64,000 bases of DNA, from NCBI RefSeq assembly GCF_026891035.1, contig NZ_JAPTGG010000007.1, positions 1-64,000 of the forward strand, read 5' to 3'. How positions within the stretch are numbered: position 1 is the first letter of the stretch; every line of letters begins with the position of its first letter. The DNA comes from Dasania phycosphaerae. GTDB lineage: Bacteria; Pseudomonadota; Gammaproteobacteria; Pseudomonadales; Dasaniaceae. The notes beneath the pieces are model-generated. The model ran no database searches. It worked only from the letters and a program-made list of their open reading frames with translations, and was not told the origin of the DNA. The position numbers and the translations under genes are program-made. Positions 7,792-17,186 of the stretch are shown here, piece by piece.

Positions 7792-9195
7792 TTATTGCGG
7801 TAAAAAGCGCAATTGGTAGTTAACTGCGGCCGAACCGGGGTCGATTATGTCTAAAGAGATGTGTATGGGTTGCTTGGCGGGCATCATGCTGCGGCCGGTA
7901 AGCTCGCCAGCGAGATAGTCGCTGGGGCTAAAGCGGCGGCCGGCAATAATCTGGCCGTCTATGTCGGTAAACTGTAATTCCAGTAGCGGGAAGGGCTGCT
8001 GAAAACTGGCCAAATTGGTCATCATCGCATCTACCACTAAGGCATTTTGGGCCTTGGGATGGCTGCGCACCATTAAGTTGCTGGAGCGAATCAGGCCTAT
8101 GTCATGCAGGGCGGGTAGCTGGCAGCCGCTAACTTGGCACAGTGTTTGGAATAATGGCCGGTACTGCTGATGGCGTGCCAGGCTGTCGAAGTTGTATTGT
8201 ATATATTGTGCAGGCAGGCCTAGGGCGGCGACGAGTATGGCTGCGCGCCACAGCCAGCGATAGCTGTTTTGGCTGATAGTGCTGCTGGCTATTTCTACGG
8301 GTTCGGGTTCTATATTAGAAAGCAGCGGTTTGCCTTGCGCAGGGGCGTGGCCTATGCGGTCGCCGGCAGCAAAGCTTGAGGGCTGCGGTGCCAAGTCAGC
8401 TTCGTCTACGGAGTCGTGTTCGCCGGTGAGCGATTGCGAGTGCAGGTCATAGTTGTTTTCGGGGGCTTCATTGAGCAGTGCGACCAAGTCGGGGTCTAGC
8501 TCTGGGCCGGGCTTGCTAACCGAGGCTATGCTTTCTTCTAGCATCTCAGGGTGCAGGTCGAAGGCGGGTTTGGGCTTGGGGGCGGGTTCGTCCTCGTCTT
8601 CTTCTAATAGTTTTTCGGCCCAGTCGTCTTCACTGCTGTCGTCTTCGTCGCCGTTCTCGTCTAGATCTTTAAAGACGGCGCTGGGGCTGGACTCCCAGCT
8701 GTCCATATCTAAAAAGCTGTCGCTTAAGTGGCTGTCTAGCTCAAAGTCTTGCTCGGCGAACAAGGTTTCGTCGTCAGGCTCTAGCAGGGGCTGCTGGCTG
8801 GTGTTATCAAAGATGAGCTCGTCGTCATCGGCTGTTTCGATCAAGCTTTCGGGCTCGTCATCGTCCACAAAGATGAGCTCGTCGCTATCGTCTTGCTCGC
8901 TGGCTGCCGAGGGGCTTTCGGTTTCTTCGTCGTCGGCAAAGAGTTGTTCGGTATCTATATCGTCGCCGATAAGAAAGTCGTCATCGTCTAAGTCGTCAAA
9001 ACTGTCGTCTATAGAGGTGGCGGGGATGGCCTCACTACTGGCGGCGGGTTTGTTTTCCCCCAGCCAGTGATCGGGGGCATTAAAAATATGTAGGCAGGAG
9101 CCACAGCGCACGGCGCCGTTGGCGATGTCTAGCTGAGCGTCAGTGACTCTAAAAGAGGTCTGACATTTAGGGCATTGTGTAACCCTACTGGACAT
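7792..9195 (-). CDS. Zinc-ribbon and DUF3426 membrane protein
   Basis: A 467-residue protein with three parts. The N-terminal zinc ribbon (MJ0042 type) has CPKC (8-11) and CGSC (31-34). A long very acidic region rich in D/E/S (about 55-290) follows and is probably disordered. A single membrane segment (WLWRAAILVAALGLPAQYIQ, near 312-331) leads to a C-terminal DUF3426 domain, expected to be periplasmic. Function is unknown. A good AAGGA site precedes ATG. It lies between prmA and dusB exactly as in Pseudomonas. The reverse strand of the acidic stretch makes a serine-rich open frame that is only a shadow. Confidence 0.85.
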   Translation of the reverse strand: MSSRVTQCPKCQTSFRVTDAQLDIANGAVRCGSCLHIFNAPDHWLGENKPAASSEAIPATSIDDSFDDLDDDDFLIGDDIDTEQLFADDEETESPSAASEQDDSDELIFVDDDEPESLIETADDDELIFDNTSQQPLLEPDDETLFAEQDFELDSHLSDSFLDMDSWESSPSAVFKDLDENGDEDDSSEDDWAEKLLEEDEDEPAPKPKPAFDLHPEMLEESIASVSKPGPELDPDLVALLNEAPENNYDLHSQSLTGEHDSVDEADLAPQPSSFAAGDRIGHAPAQGKPLLSNIEPEPVEIASSTISQNSYRWLWRAAILVAALGLPAQYIQYNFDSLARHQQYRPLFQTLCQVSGCQLPALHDIGLIRSSNLMVRSHPKAQNALVVDAMMTNLASFQQPFPLLELQFTDIDGQIIAGRRFSPSDYLAGELTGRSMMPAKQPIHISLDIIDPGSAAVNYQLRFLPQ

Positions 9196-9370
9196 ACTCT
9201 ATTCCTTGTAATGGCGTATTACTGATTAGCATTATTAATAAGTGCCAAGGCCTATGAGTTAGCGGCGGCCTAGAGCAGCCGCCAAATTATGATCAATTAG
9301 TGCCAATAAGTGTATCTGTTTTTTCAGAAAAAACGAGGACTTATACTGTGTTTGTGAAGTGAATCCAAGC

Positions 9371-10255
9371 TTAGCTGGTTTTGCGTTTGCCGCTGAGTCG
9401 CATCCAGCCTTGCTGGTTAACAGAGGGCTGCATGTTGAACCACTGTTGGTAGTGTTGGCTGAGGTCTTCGGCCTGTATATCTAAAAGGCCGGACAGGACG
9501 ATATCGCCACCGGCCAAGCAGTGTTGGCTCAGGGTTTCGGCGAGCTCGGTGAGGGGGCCGGCTAAAATATTGGCCAATACAATATCCGCTTTGATACCGG
9601 GGGTATCTTCGGGTAAGTAAGTGCTTATTCGCTTGGGTTTGATATTGTTGTTTTGGGCGTTGTCCAAGGTGGCGATTAGCGCTTGTGGGTCGTTGTCTAC
9701 GGCGATGACTTGCTTGGCGCCCAGTAACAGCGCCGCTATACCTAAGATGCCTGAGCCGCAGCCATAGTCTATGACCACTTTGTCTTTAAGCTCGGCGCTA
9801 TCCAGCCACTCTAAACACAGAGCGGTGGTGGGGTGGGTGCCGGTGCCAAAAGCCAGGCCTGGGTCTAGCATCAGGTTGGTGGCGTCGGGTTCGGGGGGCT
9901 CTTGCCAGCTGGGGCATATCCACAAATTTTGGCCAAAGCGCATGGGGTGGTAGTTGTCCATCCAGGCGCGCTCCCAGTCTTTGTCTTCTAAGATTTCCCA
10001 GCGATAAGCGGGCAGTGAGCTTCCTAAGGTGGCGGTGGCGACCAAGGTGGCTTGGGTGGTGTCGGTATCGGCGGTAAACAGGCCGGTGACTTTGATGTTG
10101 TCCCAAAGCGGGGTTTCACCCACGCCGGGTTCGAGTATGGGTTGGTCGGCATCGTCTTCCATGGTTACGGAGGCGGCGCCGGCAGCCAGTAGGGCATCTT
10201 CGATGGCTTCGGCTTGTGAGCGTTGGCATTGTACGCGAATTTGTAACCAGGACAT
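9371..10255 (-). CDS. prmA: Ribosomal protein L11 methyltransferase
   Basis: A 294-residue SAM-dependent enzyme that trimethylates L11. The N-terminal substrate-recognition domain (MSWLQIRVQC) is joined to a Rossmann methyltransferase with motif I VIDYGCGSGILGIAA, acidic motif II AVDNDPQA and NILAGPL (the NxxxxP catalytic motif region). Full length. It follows accC on the same strand with a strong terminator between, so it probably has its own promoter. Confidence 0.96.
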   Translation of the reverse strand: MSWLQIRVQCQRSQAEAIEDALLAAGAASVTMEDDADQPILEPGVGETPLWDNIKVTGLFTADTDTTQATLVATATLGSSLPAYRWEILEDKDWERAWMDNYHPMRFGQNLWICPSWQEPPEPDATNLMLDPGLAFGTGTHPTTALCLEWLDSAELKDKVVIDYGCGSGILGIAALLLGAKQVIAVDNDPQALIATLDNAQNNNIKPKRISTYLPEDTPGIKADIVLANILAGPLTELAETLSQHCLAGGDIVLSGLLDIQAEDLSQHYQQWFNMQPSVNQQGWMRLSGKRKTS

Positions 10256-10330
10256 GTGGGTTCCTTAATGTGGTGATTTCGCCACTTTTTCGCATCCAAG
10301 CGAGCGTGGCCTAGCGTTCATCCTGAGCAT

Positions 10331-10358
10331 AAAAAAACGCCTCAAAGGAGGCGTTTTT
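10331..10358 (-). terminator. Rho-independent terminator of accBC
   Basis: AAAAAACGCCTC, a short AAAG loop, and GAGGCGTTTTT form a near-perfect hairpin with A/T tracts on both sides. It lies 20 bp beyond the accC stop codon (minus strand) and upstream of prmA. Symmetry means it could work in both directions. Confidence 0.88.
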
Positions 10359-10377
10359 AAAAAAGAGCGCTGGGGGA

Positions 10378-11721
10378 TTAGAGTCCCAGTTTCTTTTCTA
10401 AATAGTGGATATTAACACCACCTTTCATAAAGGCCGAGTCCCGCACTAAATCTTGTTGCAGGGCAATGTTGGTGCGTATGCCTTCAATCACCATTTCGTC
10501 CAGCGCACTGCGCATGCGAGCAAGAGCGGCCTCCCTATCTTCACCCCAGGTAATCACCTTGGCGATCATAGAGTCATAGGTGGGGGGCACGGTATAGCCG
10601 GAGTACAAGTGTGAGTCTACTCTTACGCCTAAACCGCCGGGGGGGTGATACATGGTGACGGTGCCGGGGCAGGGCATAAAGGTTTTTGGATCCTCAGCAT
10701 TGATGCGGCATTCAAAGGAGTGGCCGCGTAGCGGTACATCTTCCTGCTTAATCGCTAAGGGGATGCCTGCGCAGACTTTGATTTGCTCTTTGATTAGGTC
10801 TATGCCGGTAATCATTTCTGATACGGGGTGCTCAACCTGTATACGGGTGTTCATTTCTATAAAGTAGAAATTGCCGTCTTCGTATAAGAACTCGAAGGTG
10901 CCTGCGCCGCGGTATTTAATGTCGTTACAGGCTTTGATACAGGCCGCATAGGTGGCTTGTCTGGCCTCTTCATTAATGTCGGGGGCGGGGGCTTCTTCCA
11001 GTACTTTTTGGTGGCGGCGCTGTAAAGAGCAGTCGCGATCATATAAATGTATGGCATTGCCTTGGCCGTCGGAGAGTATTTGTATCTCTACGTGGCGTGG
11101 GTTTTGTAAAAACTTCTCCATGTAAACCGTGGCATCGCCAAAGGCAGCGCCGGCTTCTGAGCGGGTTACGTGTATGGAGTTCATTAAAGCAGCTTCGGTG
11201 TGCACTACTCGCATGCCGCGGCCACCGCCACCGGCGGCGGCTTTAATGATAATGGGGTAGCCGATGTCACGAGCTATGGCCATACAGCGCTCGGTGTCGT
11301 CCTCGGGTAGAGGGCCGTTAGAGCCTGGCACGGTGGGTACACCGGCTTTTTGCATGGCTTCAATGGCGGCAACTTTATCCCCCATTATGCGTATGACATC
11401 GGGGTCTGGGCCAATAAAAGTGAAGCCACTTTTTTGAACTTGTTCGGCAAAATCAGCATTTTCAGCTAAGAAACCGTAGCCGGGGTGTATGGCGCTGGCA
11501 TCGGTCACTTCGGCGGCGCTGATAATGGCCGGTATGTTTAGGTAGCTTTGTGATGAGGGGGCTGGCCCTATGCACACAGACTCGTCGGCTAAGCGTACGT
11601 GCTTTAAGTCTTTGTCGGCTTGCGAGTGTACGGCTACGGTTTTAATGCCCATTTCTTTACAGGCGCGCAATATACGTAGCGCTATTTCGCCGCGGTTGGC
11701 GATAACTATTTTTTCAAACAT
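10378..11721 (-). CDS. accC: Acetyl-CoA carboxylase, biotin carboxylase subunit
   Basis: A 447-residue ATP-grasp enzyme that carboxylates the biotin carried by AccB, the first half-reaction of fatty-acid synthesis. Visible marks: N-terminus KIVIANRGEIALRILRAC, glycine-rich ATP loop KAAAGGGGRGMRVV, KFLQNPRHVEIQILSD, and EMNTRIQVEHPVSE (biotin and ATP site). Length matches E. coli AccC (449). It lies 53 bp downstream of accB on the same strand, the classic accBC operon. Confidence 0.98.
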   Translation of the reverse strand: MFEKIVIANRGEIALRILRACKEMGIKTVAVHSQADKDLKHVRLADESVCIGPAPSSQSYLNIPAIISAAEVTDASAIHPGYGFLAENADFAEQVQKSGFTFIGPDPDVIRIMGDKVAAIEAMQKAGVPTVPGSNGPLPEDDTERCMAIARDIGYPIIIKAAAGGGGRGMRVVHTEAALMNSIHVTRSEAGAAFGDATVYMEKFLQNPRHVEIQILSDGQGNAIHLYDRDCSLQRRHQKVLEEAPAPDINEEARQATYAACIKACNDIKYRGAGTFEFLYEDGNFYFIEMNTRIQVEHPVSEMITGIDLIKEQIKVCAGIPLAIKQEDVPLRGHSFECRINAEDPKTFMPCPGTVTMYHPPGGLGVRVDSHLYSGYTVPPTYDSMIAKVITWGEDREAALARMRSALDEMVIEGIRTNIALQQDLVRDSAFMKGGVNIHYLEKKLGL

Positions 11722-11774
11722 GGGGTGTACCTATTAGGAGTACCTATTAATTGAAGTAGTTGCATCAGCTGGGG

Positions 11775-12236
11775 TTACACAATGGTGACCAAGGGTTGGT
11801 CAAACTCAACGGGCTGACCGTCTTCAACTAATATGGCTTCAATAACACCGGCTTTATCGGCTTCGATTTGGTTCATCATTTTCATAGCTTCTACTATGCA
11901 GATAACATCGCCGACTTTTACAGACTTGCCTACTTCTACAAAGTTTGGTGAGCCAGGTGAGGGGGCGGCATAAAAGGTGCCTACCATGGGTGACTTCACT
12001 AAGTGGCCAGCGGGGGCTGGTGCGGCTTCTGCGGCGGCTGGCTCAGCAACTGGCGCGGCGGCAGCAACTGGGGCTGGCGCGGGGGCCTGCATGGGGGCGT
12101 GCGCATAAGCTATAGGGGCAGATGCGGCGCCATTACGGCTGATGCGCACAGACTCTTCGCCTTCTTTTATTTCAATCTCATCGATATTAGATTCTTCTAG
12201 TAATTCGATTAGCTTTTTAACTTTGCGTATATCCAT
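11775..12236 (-). CDS. accB: Biotin carboxyl carrier protein
   Basis: A 153-residue carrier. Residues 1-35 form the conserved N-terminal helix region (MDIRKVKKLIELLEES), followed by a flexible Ala/Pro linker (about 36-77) and the biotinyl domain with the acceptor lysine K119 in EAMKMMNQIEAD. The carrier shuttles CO2 between AccC and the carboxyltransferase. It sits between aroQ and accC in an order shared with Pseudomonas. Confidence 0.98.
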   Translation of the reverse strand: MDIRKVKKLIELLEESNIDEIEIKEGEESVRISRNGAASAPIAYAHAPMQAPAPAPVAAAAPVAEPAAAEAAPAPAGHLVKSPMVGTFYAAPSPGSPNFVEVGKSVKVGDVICIVEAMKMMNQIEADKAGVIEAILVEDGQPVEFDQPLVTIV

Positions 12237-12289
12237 GATGATTCTCTATTAGCTGTATGGTGAGTGAGGGGATTCAAGGGCGGTGAGCG

Positions 12290-12724
12290 TTACAGCTTGC
12301 TCAGCGCCGCTTGAAAGGCCAGTAAATAGCCTTGTGTGCCCAGGCCGCAAATCACGCCCTCGGCTATATCTGAAAAATACGAGTGATGCCTAAAGGCCTC
12401 GCGGGTATAAATGTTAGAGATATGAACTTCAATAAACGGGATTTGCACGCCCAGCAAAGCGTCACGCAGGGCTACGCTGGTGTGGGTGAATGCGCCGGGG
12501 TTAAAGATGATGAAGTTTATCCCTTCCTGTTTGGCGGAGTGTATGCGTTCTATTAGTTCATACTCGGCATTGCTCTGCATGGCCAGCAGGTGGTGGCCAC
12601 TGCTTAGGGCTGCGTCGGTGAGCTCGCGGTTAATATCCTCAAGGGTGGCGGAGCCATAAACTTCAGGCTCGCGGCTGCCTAGCAGGTTGAGGTTGGGGCC
12701 ATGTAAAACTAATAGTGATGCCAT
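12290..12724 (-). CDS. aroQ: Type II 3-dehydroquinate dehydratase
   Basis: A 144-residue class II dehydroquinase, third step of the shikimate pathway. Signatures: LVLHGPNLNLLGSREPEVYG (with the active-site tyrosine), FNPGAFTHTSVALRDAL, EVHISNIYTREAFRHHS. ATG at 12724 (MASLLVLHG) is chosen over a frame extending 44 codons upstream, since family members start at this point. It precedes accBC by about 50 bp and may share their transcript. Confidence 0.96.
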   Translation of the reverse strand: MASLLVLHGPNLNLLGSREPEVYGSATLEDINRELTDAALSSGHHLLAMQSNAEYELIERIHSAKQEGINFIIFNPGAFTHTSVALRDALLGVQIPFIEVHISNIYTREAFRHHSYFSDIAEGVICGLGTQGYLLAFQAALSKL

Positions 12725-13078
12725 AGTACTCTCGGTATTTTCTCTGTGCCTGGCAAAAGGGCTGTAGCCGTTTATTTTGCTGGGCGGGCTTAAAATTAAG
12801 GGGTGCTTAAATTTAAGGCAGTGGGGATTCTGCCTTAAAAAAATAATGTAGTCCAATATTTGTTAACTTCAATGCATTTAGCGACAAATTTGCAGATTTT
12901 AACTGCAAGATCGACTATTTTTGGCCTTTTGGCCTTATTTTTTTTGGGCACGTTCGCGGCAAATGCCGCCACTTTTGCGGGCCGTTACTGGGACTTAAGC
13001 TTTTTTCGAGGAGTTTGCGGCTAATATCCATAAACGTGATGCTAACTTGCGGTATCTTTAGGTTTTTCTGTTGTGTGC
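12725..13078. other. Gene-free gap upstream of aroQ
   Basis: No gene is seen in these 354 bases between the aroQ start and the dsbD stop. There is a small perfect inverted repeat TTGCAG/CTGCAA (12890-12908) with a 7-base loop. The promoter for aroQ-accB-accC is expected here, but no confident -35/-10 pair was assigned. Confidence 0.5.
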
Positions 13079-14806
13079 CTAGTTTTGCTGGCTGTACAGG
13101 CTGATTTGTTCCAATAATAGCGACTTGCTTAAGATCTGCGGCAGGATGATTGCCCGGCTATTAGCGCTGGGTGGGTATAGCAGGTACAGCGGAATACCAG
13201 TACGGCCATGTTCTTTTAGTAAGGCGCTGATGGCAGGGTCGTGATTGGTCCAGTCGCCCTTGAGGTAGTTCACATTATTGGCCTTAAAACTGGCTTTAAC
13301 TTCCTCGGTGCTTAAGGTGATTTTCTCGTTGGCTAGGCAGGTAATGCACCAGTCGGCAGTAAGGTTAACGAAAATGAGCTGCTGTTGTTGGCGTAGCTGG
13401 CTGAGTAATTCGGGGCTATAGGCTTGCCACTCTTGTTCGTTAGTTTGTTCGCTGCTGGGGCTAAGCATAGGGCTGCCTATTAGCCATACTGCAGCGGCCA
13501 GACAGCTTAGGCTGAGTAGCTTACGCAGCCAATGTTGTTGCCACAGCCATAGCGCCAAAGCGATAAGCAGGCAGCCGATTAATACCAGCAGCATACCGGT
13601 CACGCCGGTTTGTTTGCCTATTACCCAGCACAGCCAAAGCGTGGTGGCGTATAGCGGGAAGGCTAAAAACTGCTTTAGCTGCTCCATCCAAGGGCCGGGC
13701 TTGGGGAGCTTGTTTAGCAGCTTGGGGCTGTGGGCCATGATTAACACCGGCAGTGCCATGCCTAAGCCTAATGCGGCAAAAACCAGCAAGGCGGTTAGCG
13801 CATCCTGAGTGATGGCATAGCCCAGTGCGGTACCCATAAAAGGCGCGGTGCAGGGACTGGCGACTACGGTGGCTAATACGCCGGAAAAAAAGCTGCCGCT
13901 ATAGCCCTGTTTAGCGGCGAGCTGGCTACCTGCCCCCATCCAGCTTTGACCTAGCTCTATAGCCCCTGACAGGCTTAAGCCCATCACAAAAAATAAGTAG
14001 GCCAAGGCGGCAACAAACCAAGGGCTTTGCAATTGAAAGCCCCAGCCTACCGCTTCGCCTGCCGCTTGCAGGCTAATTAAGGTGGCGGCCACGGCTACAA
14101 AGCTGACAATGACACCAGCGCTGTAGCTGAGGCCGTGCAAGGAATGATTGTGCTCTTTATCTTTGGTAAAGCTGAGTATTTTTAAGCTGAGTACCGGAAA
14201 AACGCAGGGCATTAAATTTAAAATGGCGCCGCCCAGCATGGCGAATAGGATGGCGTAGAGTAAAGAGATATGGCTGCTTTCATTACCCTTGCTGGCTGCA
14301 GACGGGGGGATCGCCGCGCTGTTGCTTAAAGGGTTTTGTTGCGTAATTAGGGTTTCGTCTATGCTTTGCTGATCGGCATTAATGGTAAAGATTTGTTTGC
14401 GCGGGGGGTAGCATAGGCCGGCGTCGGCGCAGCCCTGGCTGGTGACGGTGAGTTGGTAGTTACCAGTTTTGGGTATATCGGTGAGGGTGACGGCGCTGCT
14501 ATGGTAGTACACCTCTACATCACCAAAAAATTCATCAGTTTTAGCCAGTCCCGGCTCTATGTCGGCGCTAATGGCTAGGGCTTGGCCCTGGTCTGTTAAG
14601 TCGAATTTAAAGCTGTGTTTATAAAGGTAATACTTCGGGGCGATTTGCCATTGCAGTTGCAGGCTGTGGTCTTGATTAAAAAAACCGCTGAGTTGATAGG
14701 CTTGCTCTACGGGCAAAAAGGTTTCGGCTTCATCGAATTGGCTAAAACTCTGAGTGATTAAGCCCAAAGTACTAAAGCTAAGCGCAAAGAAAAGTTTAAA
14801 AAGCAT
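13079..14806 (-). CDS. dsbD: Thiol:disulfide interchange protein DsbD
   Basis: A 575-residue membrane protein that passes electrons from cytoplasmic thioredoxin to periplasmic partners. Three redox parts are intact: the periplasmic alpha domain with GCADAGLCYPP; the multi-span beta domain with the two membrane cysteines in LMPCVFPVLSLK and VASPCTAPFMG; and the C-terminal thioredoxin-like gamma domain with ADWCITCLANE (CxxC). An N-terminal signal sequence is present. The gene is divergent from the hypothetical gene at 14,912. Cytochrome c maturation and DsbC reduction are its usual jobs. Confidence 0.96.
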   Translation of the reverse strand: MLFKLFFALSFSTLGLITQSFSQFDEAETFLPVEQAYQLSGFFNQDHSLQLQWQIAPKYYLYKHSFKFDLTDQGQALAISADIEPGLAKTDEFFGDVEVYYHSSAVTLTDIPKTGNYQLTVTSQGCADAGLCYPPRKQIFTINADQQSIDETLITQQNPLSNSAAIPPSAASKGNESSHISLLYAILFAMLGGAILNLMPCVFPVLSLKILSFTKDKEHNHSLHGLSYSAGVIVSFVAVAATLISLQAAGEAVGWGFQLQSPWFVAALAYLFFVMGLSLSGAIELGQSWMGAGSQLAAKQGYSGSFFSGVLATVVASPCTAPFMGTALGYAITQDALTALLVFAALGLGMALPVLIMAHSPKLLNKLPKPGPWMEQLKQFLAFPLYATTLWLCWVIGKQTGVTGMLLVLIGCLLIALALWLWQQHWLRKLLSLSCLAAAVWLIGSPMLSPSSEQTNEQEWQAYSPELLSQLRQQQQLIFVNLTADWCITCLANEKITLSTEEVKASFKANNVNYLKGDWTNHDPAISALLKEHGRTGIPLYLLYPPSANSRAIILPQILSKSLLLEQISLYSQQN

Positions 14807-14911
14807 GAAACACCCGCTGTGCTGATTTATGATAAGGGCTTATGTTTTTAGGCAATAAGCGCTATCCATTGAAGGTTTATTGTATAGCAATTTCAACTGA
14901 GGCAGGCTATC

Positions 14912-15643
14912 GTGCTCAAAGTTTCATCTAGGCTGGTCAAAAACAGTGCGCTAGTCGTACTTATGCTTGTGCAGCTGATGATGTTTACGGCCAGCCCGGT
15001 TTGGGCGGCAGGCGATACATTTACGCCGCAGCAGGCAGAGCCAGCATTGGCCGAAGCTGAGCTGCGGCGGCTACACTATTATTTATTACAGGGGCAGCAA
15101 GCTCTTGCCGATCAGCGGCTATTATGGCCAAAGGGTGATAATGCCTACGAGTGGTTTCAGCAGGCGCTAAGCATAGATGGTCGGCAGCCTGAGGCGCATG
15201 CCGGCATGCGCCAAATTGGCCAGGCTTATTTGGCGTTGGCGCAACAGGCCTATAATGCAGGTCATAGGGCTGAGGCGGAGTTAATGTTGCAGCGCGGCCA
15301 GTATGTATCGCTGTCACCAGCGCAAGCCGCGGCATTGAGCCAGCGTTACCCGGCACCGGCAGTAGCGGCTAATGAGTTTGCTTTACCGCTGGCTGATTTA
15401 TCCCAAAAAAATGAGCGCGTGATAGAGCAGCTGGGGCAATTGGCGCTGCGCGCCAAAGCCCTGCCTTCGCGGTTATTAATAGTGGCTAGGTCCGATAGAG
15501 AAGGGCGCTGGATATACAAGCAGATGCGCGATTCGGTGGCGGGTTACCGGCTGCGGGGTAATATTAAACTGGGGCGTGTGCCTAAAATCGTGTTTATCGA
15601 TATGCCGGGCTCAGCCGTGCCTGAGCAGGCCAGCGATAGTTAA
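14912..15643 (+). CDS. Secreted TPR-like protein of unknown function
   Basis: A 243-residue protein with GTG start. Residues 1-32 form a signal peptide ending SPVWAAG. The middle resembles tetratricopeptide helices (YEWFQQALSIDGRQPEAHAG, YNAGHRAEAELMLQRG). The C-terminal 70 residues (LPSRLLIVARSDREGRWIYK) contain a short conserved-looking alpha/beta stretch that I do not recognise. It leads a run of four plus-strand envelope genes, the next starting 16 bp later, so co-transcription with the PCuAC gene is likely. Confidence 0.75.
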   Translation: MLKVSSRLVKNSALVVLMLVQLMMFTASPVWAAGDTFTPQQAEPALAEAELRRLHYYLLQGQQALADQRLLWPKGDNAYEWFQQALSIDGRQPEAHAGMRQIGQAYLALAQQAYNAGHRAEAELMLQRGQYVSLSPAQAAALSQRYPAPAVAANEFALPLADLSQKNERVIEQLGQLALRAKALPSRLLIVARSDREGRWIYKQMRDSVAGYRLRGNIKLGRVPKIVFIDMPGSAVPEQASDS

Positions 15644-15658
15644 AGCAAGGAGCGTGAT

Positions 15659-16111
15659 GTGCGAATAATAGTGACTTGCCTGCTGCTAATGATGGCAGGC
15701 TGGGTACAGGCAGAGTTAAAGATAGAGCAGGCTTATGTGCGCGGCTTGCCACCCGGCCAGCCTAACACTGCGGCTTTTATGAGCTTAAACAATACCGGCT
15801 CCCAGCCGCTAACACTAACAGCGATTAGCTCGCCAGCAGCGCAGAGCGTAGAGTTGCACACCAGCCGCCAGCATGGCGACATGGTGCATATGGAAAAACT
15901 GGATAGCTTACAAATAGCTGCCGCAGAGACAGTGGTGCTGCAGCCTGGTGGTCATCACTTAATGCTATTGGGTTTACATCAGCCACTGGCTGAGGGTGAC
16001 AGCGTTATATTGCAGTTTAGTTTTAGCGATGGCTCGCAAACTAGCGCTAAACTAGCAGTACGCAGTGTATTAAATGAGCCGGCAGCACAACAGCATCAGC
16101 ATCACCATTAA
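15659..16111 (+). CDS. PCuAC-family periplasmic copper chaperone
   Basis: A 150-residue secreted protein (signal about 1-18) of the PCuAC/DUF461 family, which binds Cu(I) and helps load cytochrome oxidase. The copper motif is visible: H in VELHTSRQHGDM, MVHMEKL, then GGHHLMLLGL, the H-M-M-HxM spacing of the family. The C-terminus is His-rich (QQHQHHH), which may bind extra metal. GTG start at 15659 with AAGGAG 8 bases upstream; an overlapping ATG lies in another frame. It follows the TPR-like gene by 15 bp and precedes DUF2333 by 13 bp. Confidence 0.9.
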   Translation: MRIIVTCLLLMMAGWVQAELKIEQAYVRGLPPGQPNTAAFMSLNNTGSQPLTLTAISSPAAQSVELHTSRQHGDMVHMEKLDSLQIAAAETVVLQPGGHHLMLLGLHQPLAEGDSVILQFSFSDGSQTSAKLAVRSVLNEPAAQQHQHHH

Positions 16112-16124
16112 GTTAGGGTAAATT

Positions 16125-17147
16125 ATGAATTGGCAGGGTGTTAAAGAGTCTTTACAGAGACAAAAAGAACGAGCGCTAGAAGCTACTGGTGAAGGCCTGT
16201 TACGTTTTGCGCCGCTATTGCTGGCGGTCTATCTGCTGGCGGCAATAGTAGTGGGCTTTTTTTGGTCATCAGAACCAGAGCGTTTGCCTGAGCAGGGGGC
16301 GAGTAATGCCGTGGTAGGCACCGCCACCACCGAAAGTTTAATTTATGTCGCCGACACCTTGCTATCTAAACCCGGTGGTTTTATCTCCAATGACATACTG
16401 CCCCCCGGGGTGTGGCTGGATAATATCCCCAACTGGGAGTACGGGGTATTGATTCAAGTGCGCGATTTGGCCAAGGCCATGCGTGAAAGTTTTAGCCGTT
16501 CGCAAACGCAGTCTACCGAAAACACCTTTTTGGCCAAGGCTGAGCCCAGCTTAAACTTTTCCAGCAATAGTTGGGCGGTGCCAGCATCGGAGTCGGAATA
16601 TCGTAATGGCATTAAGCAGCTAGAAAAGTATTTGCGGAGTTTGCAAAGCACTAATCAGCCTTCGGCACAATTTTATGCCCGCGCCGATAATTTAAATTAT
16701 TGGCTGCAAACCGTAGAGTCGCGTTTGGGTAGCTTATCGCAGCGTTTAAGTGCCAGTGTAGGTAAGCGTCGTTTAAATACTGATTTGGCAGGCTCTACCG
16801 AGGCTAAGCAATCCACCTACAGCCCACATGAGATGGAGGTGAAAACCCCGTGGTTAAAAATTGATGATGTTTTTTATGAGGCGCGTGGTGCCAGCTGGGC
16901 ATTAATACACTTTTTAAAAGCGGTAGAGCGTGACTTTGCCGATGTGTTGGCCAAGAAAAATGCGCGGGTGAGTTTGCAACAAATTATACGCGAGCTGGAG
17001 AGCACACAAGAGCCCGTGTATAGTCCCATGATTTTAAATGGTAGTGGCTTTGGTGTGTTAGCTAATCACTCGCTGGTGATGGCTTCTTATATATCCCGCG
17101 CCAATGCTTCTATTATCGAGCTGCGTGAGTTATTAACCAAGGGTTAA
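16125..17147 (+). CDS. DUF2333 family membrane-anchored protein
   Basis: A 340-residue protein with one N-terminal membrane segment (FAPLLLAVYLLAAIVVGFFW, about 28-47) and a large domain presumed periplasmic. The pattern SLIYVADTLLSKPGGFISND and LDNIPNWEYGVLIQVRDLA matches DUF2333 proteins of proteobacteria, whose function is unknown. It is 13 bp downstream of the PCuAC gene and 39 bp upstream of the lipoprotein gene, consistent with one transcript. Confidence 0.85.
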   Translation: MNWQGVKESLQRQKERALEATGEGLLRFAPLLLAVYLLAAIVVGFFWSSEPERLPEQGASNAVVGTATTESLIYVADTLLSKPGGFISNDILPPGVWLDNIPNWEYGVLIQVRDLAKAMRESFSRSQTQSTENTFLAKAEPSLNFSSNSWAVPASESEYRNGIKQLEKYLRSLQSTNQPSAQFYARADNLNYWLQTVESRLGSLSQRLSASVGKRRLNTDLAGSTEAKQSTYSPHEMEVKTPWLKIDDVFYEARGASWALIHFLKAVERDFADVLAKKNARVSLQQIIRELESTQEPVYSPMILNGSGFGVLANHSLVMASYISRANASIIELRELLTKG

Positions 17148-17186
17148 TCGGCAAGCTTTAACTACGAAAAGATAAAAGGTATAACA

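Noticed and set aside
8453..9070. 205-codon serine-rich plus-strand frame
   Set aside because: It is the antisense of the acidic D/E-rich part of the DUF3426 protein, which produces S-rich shadows.
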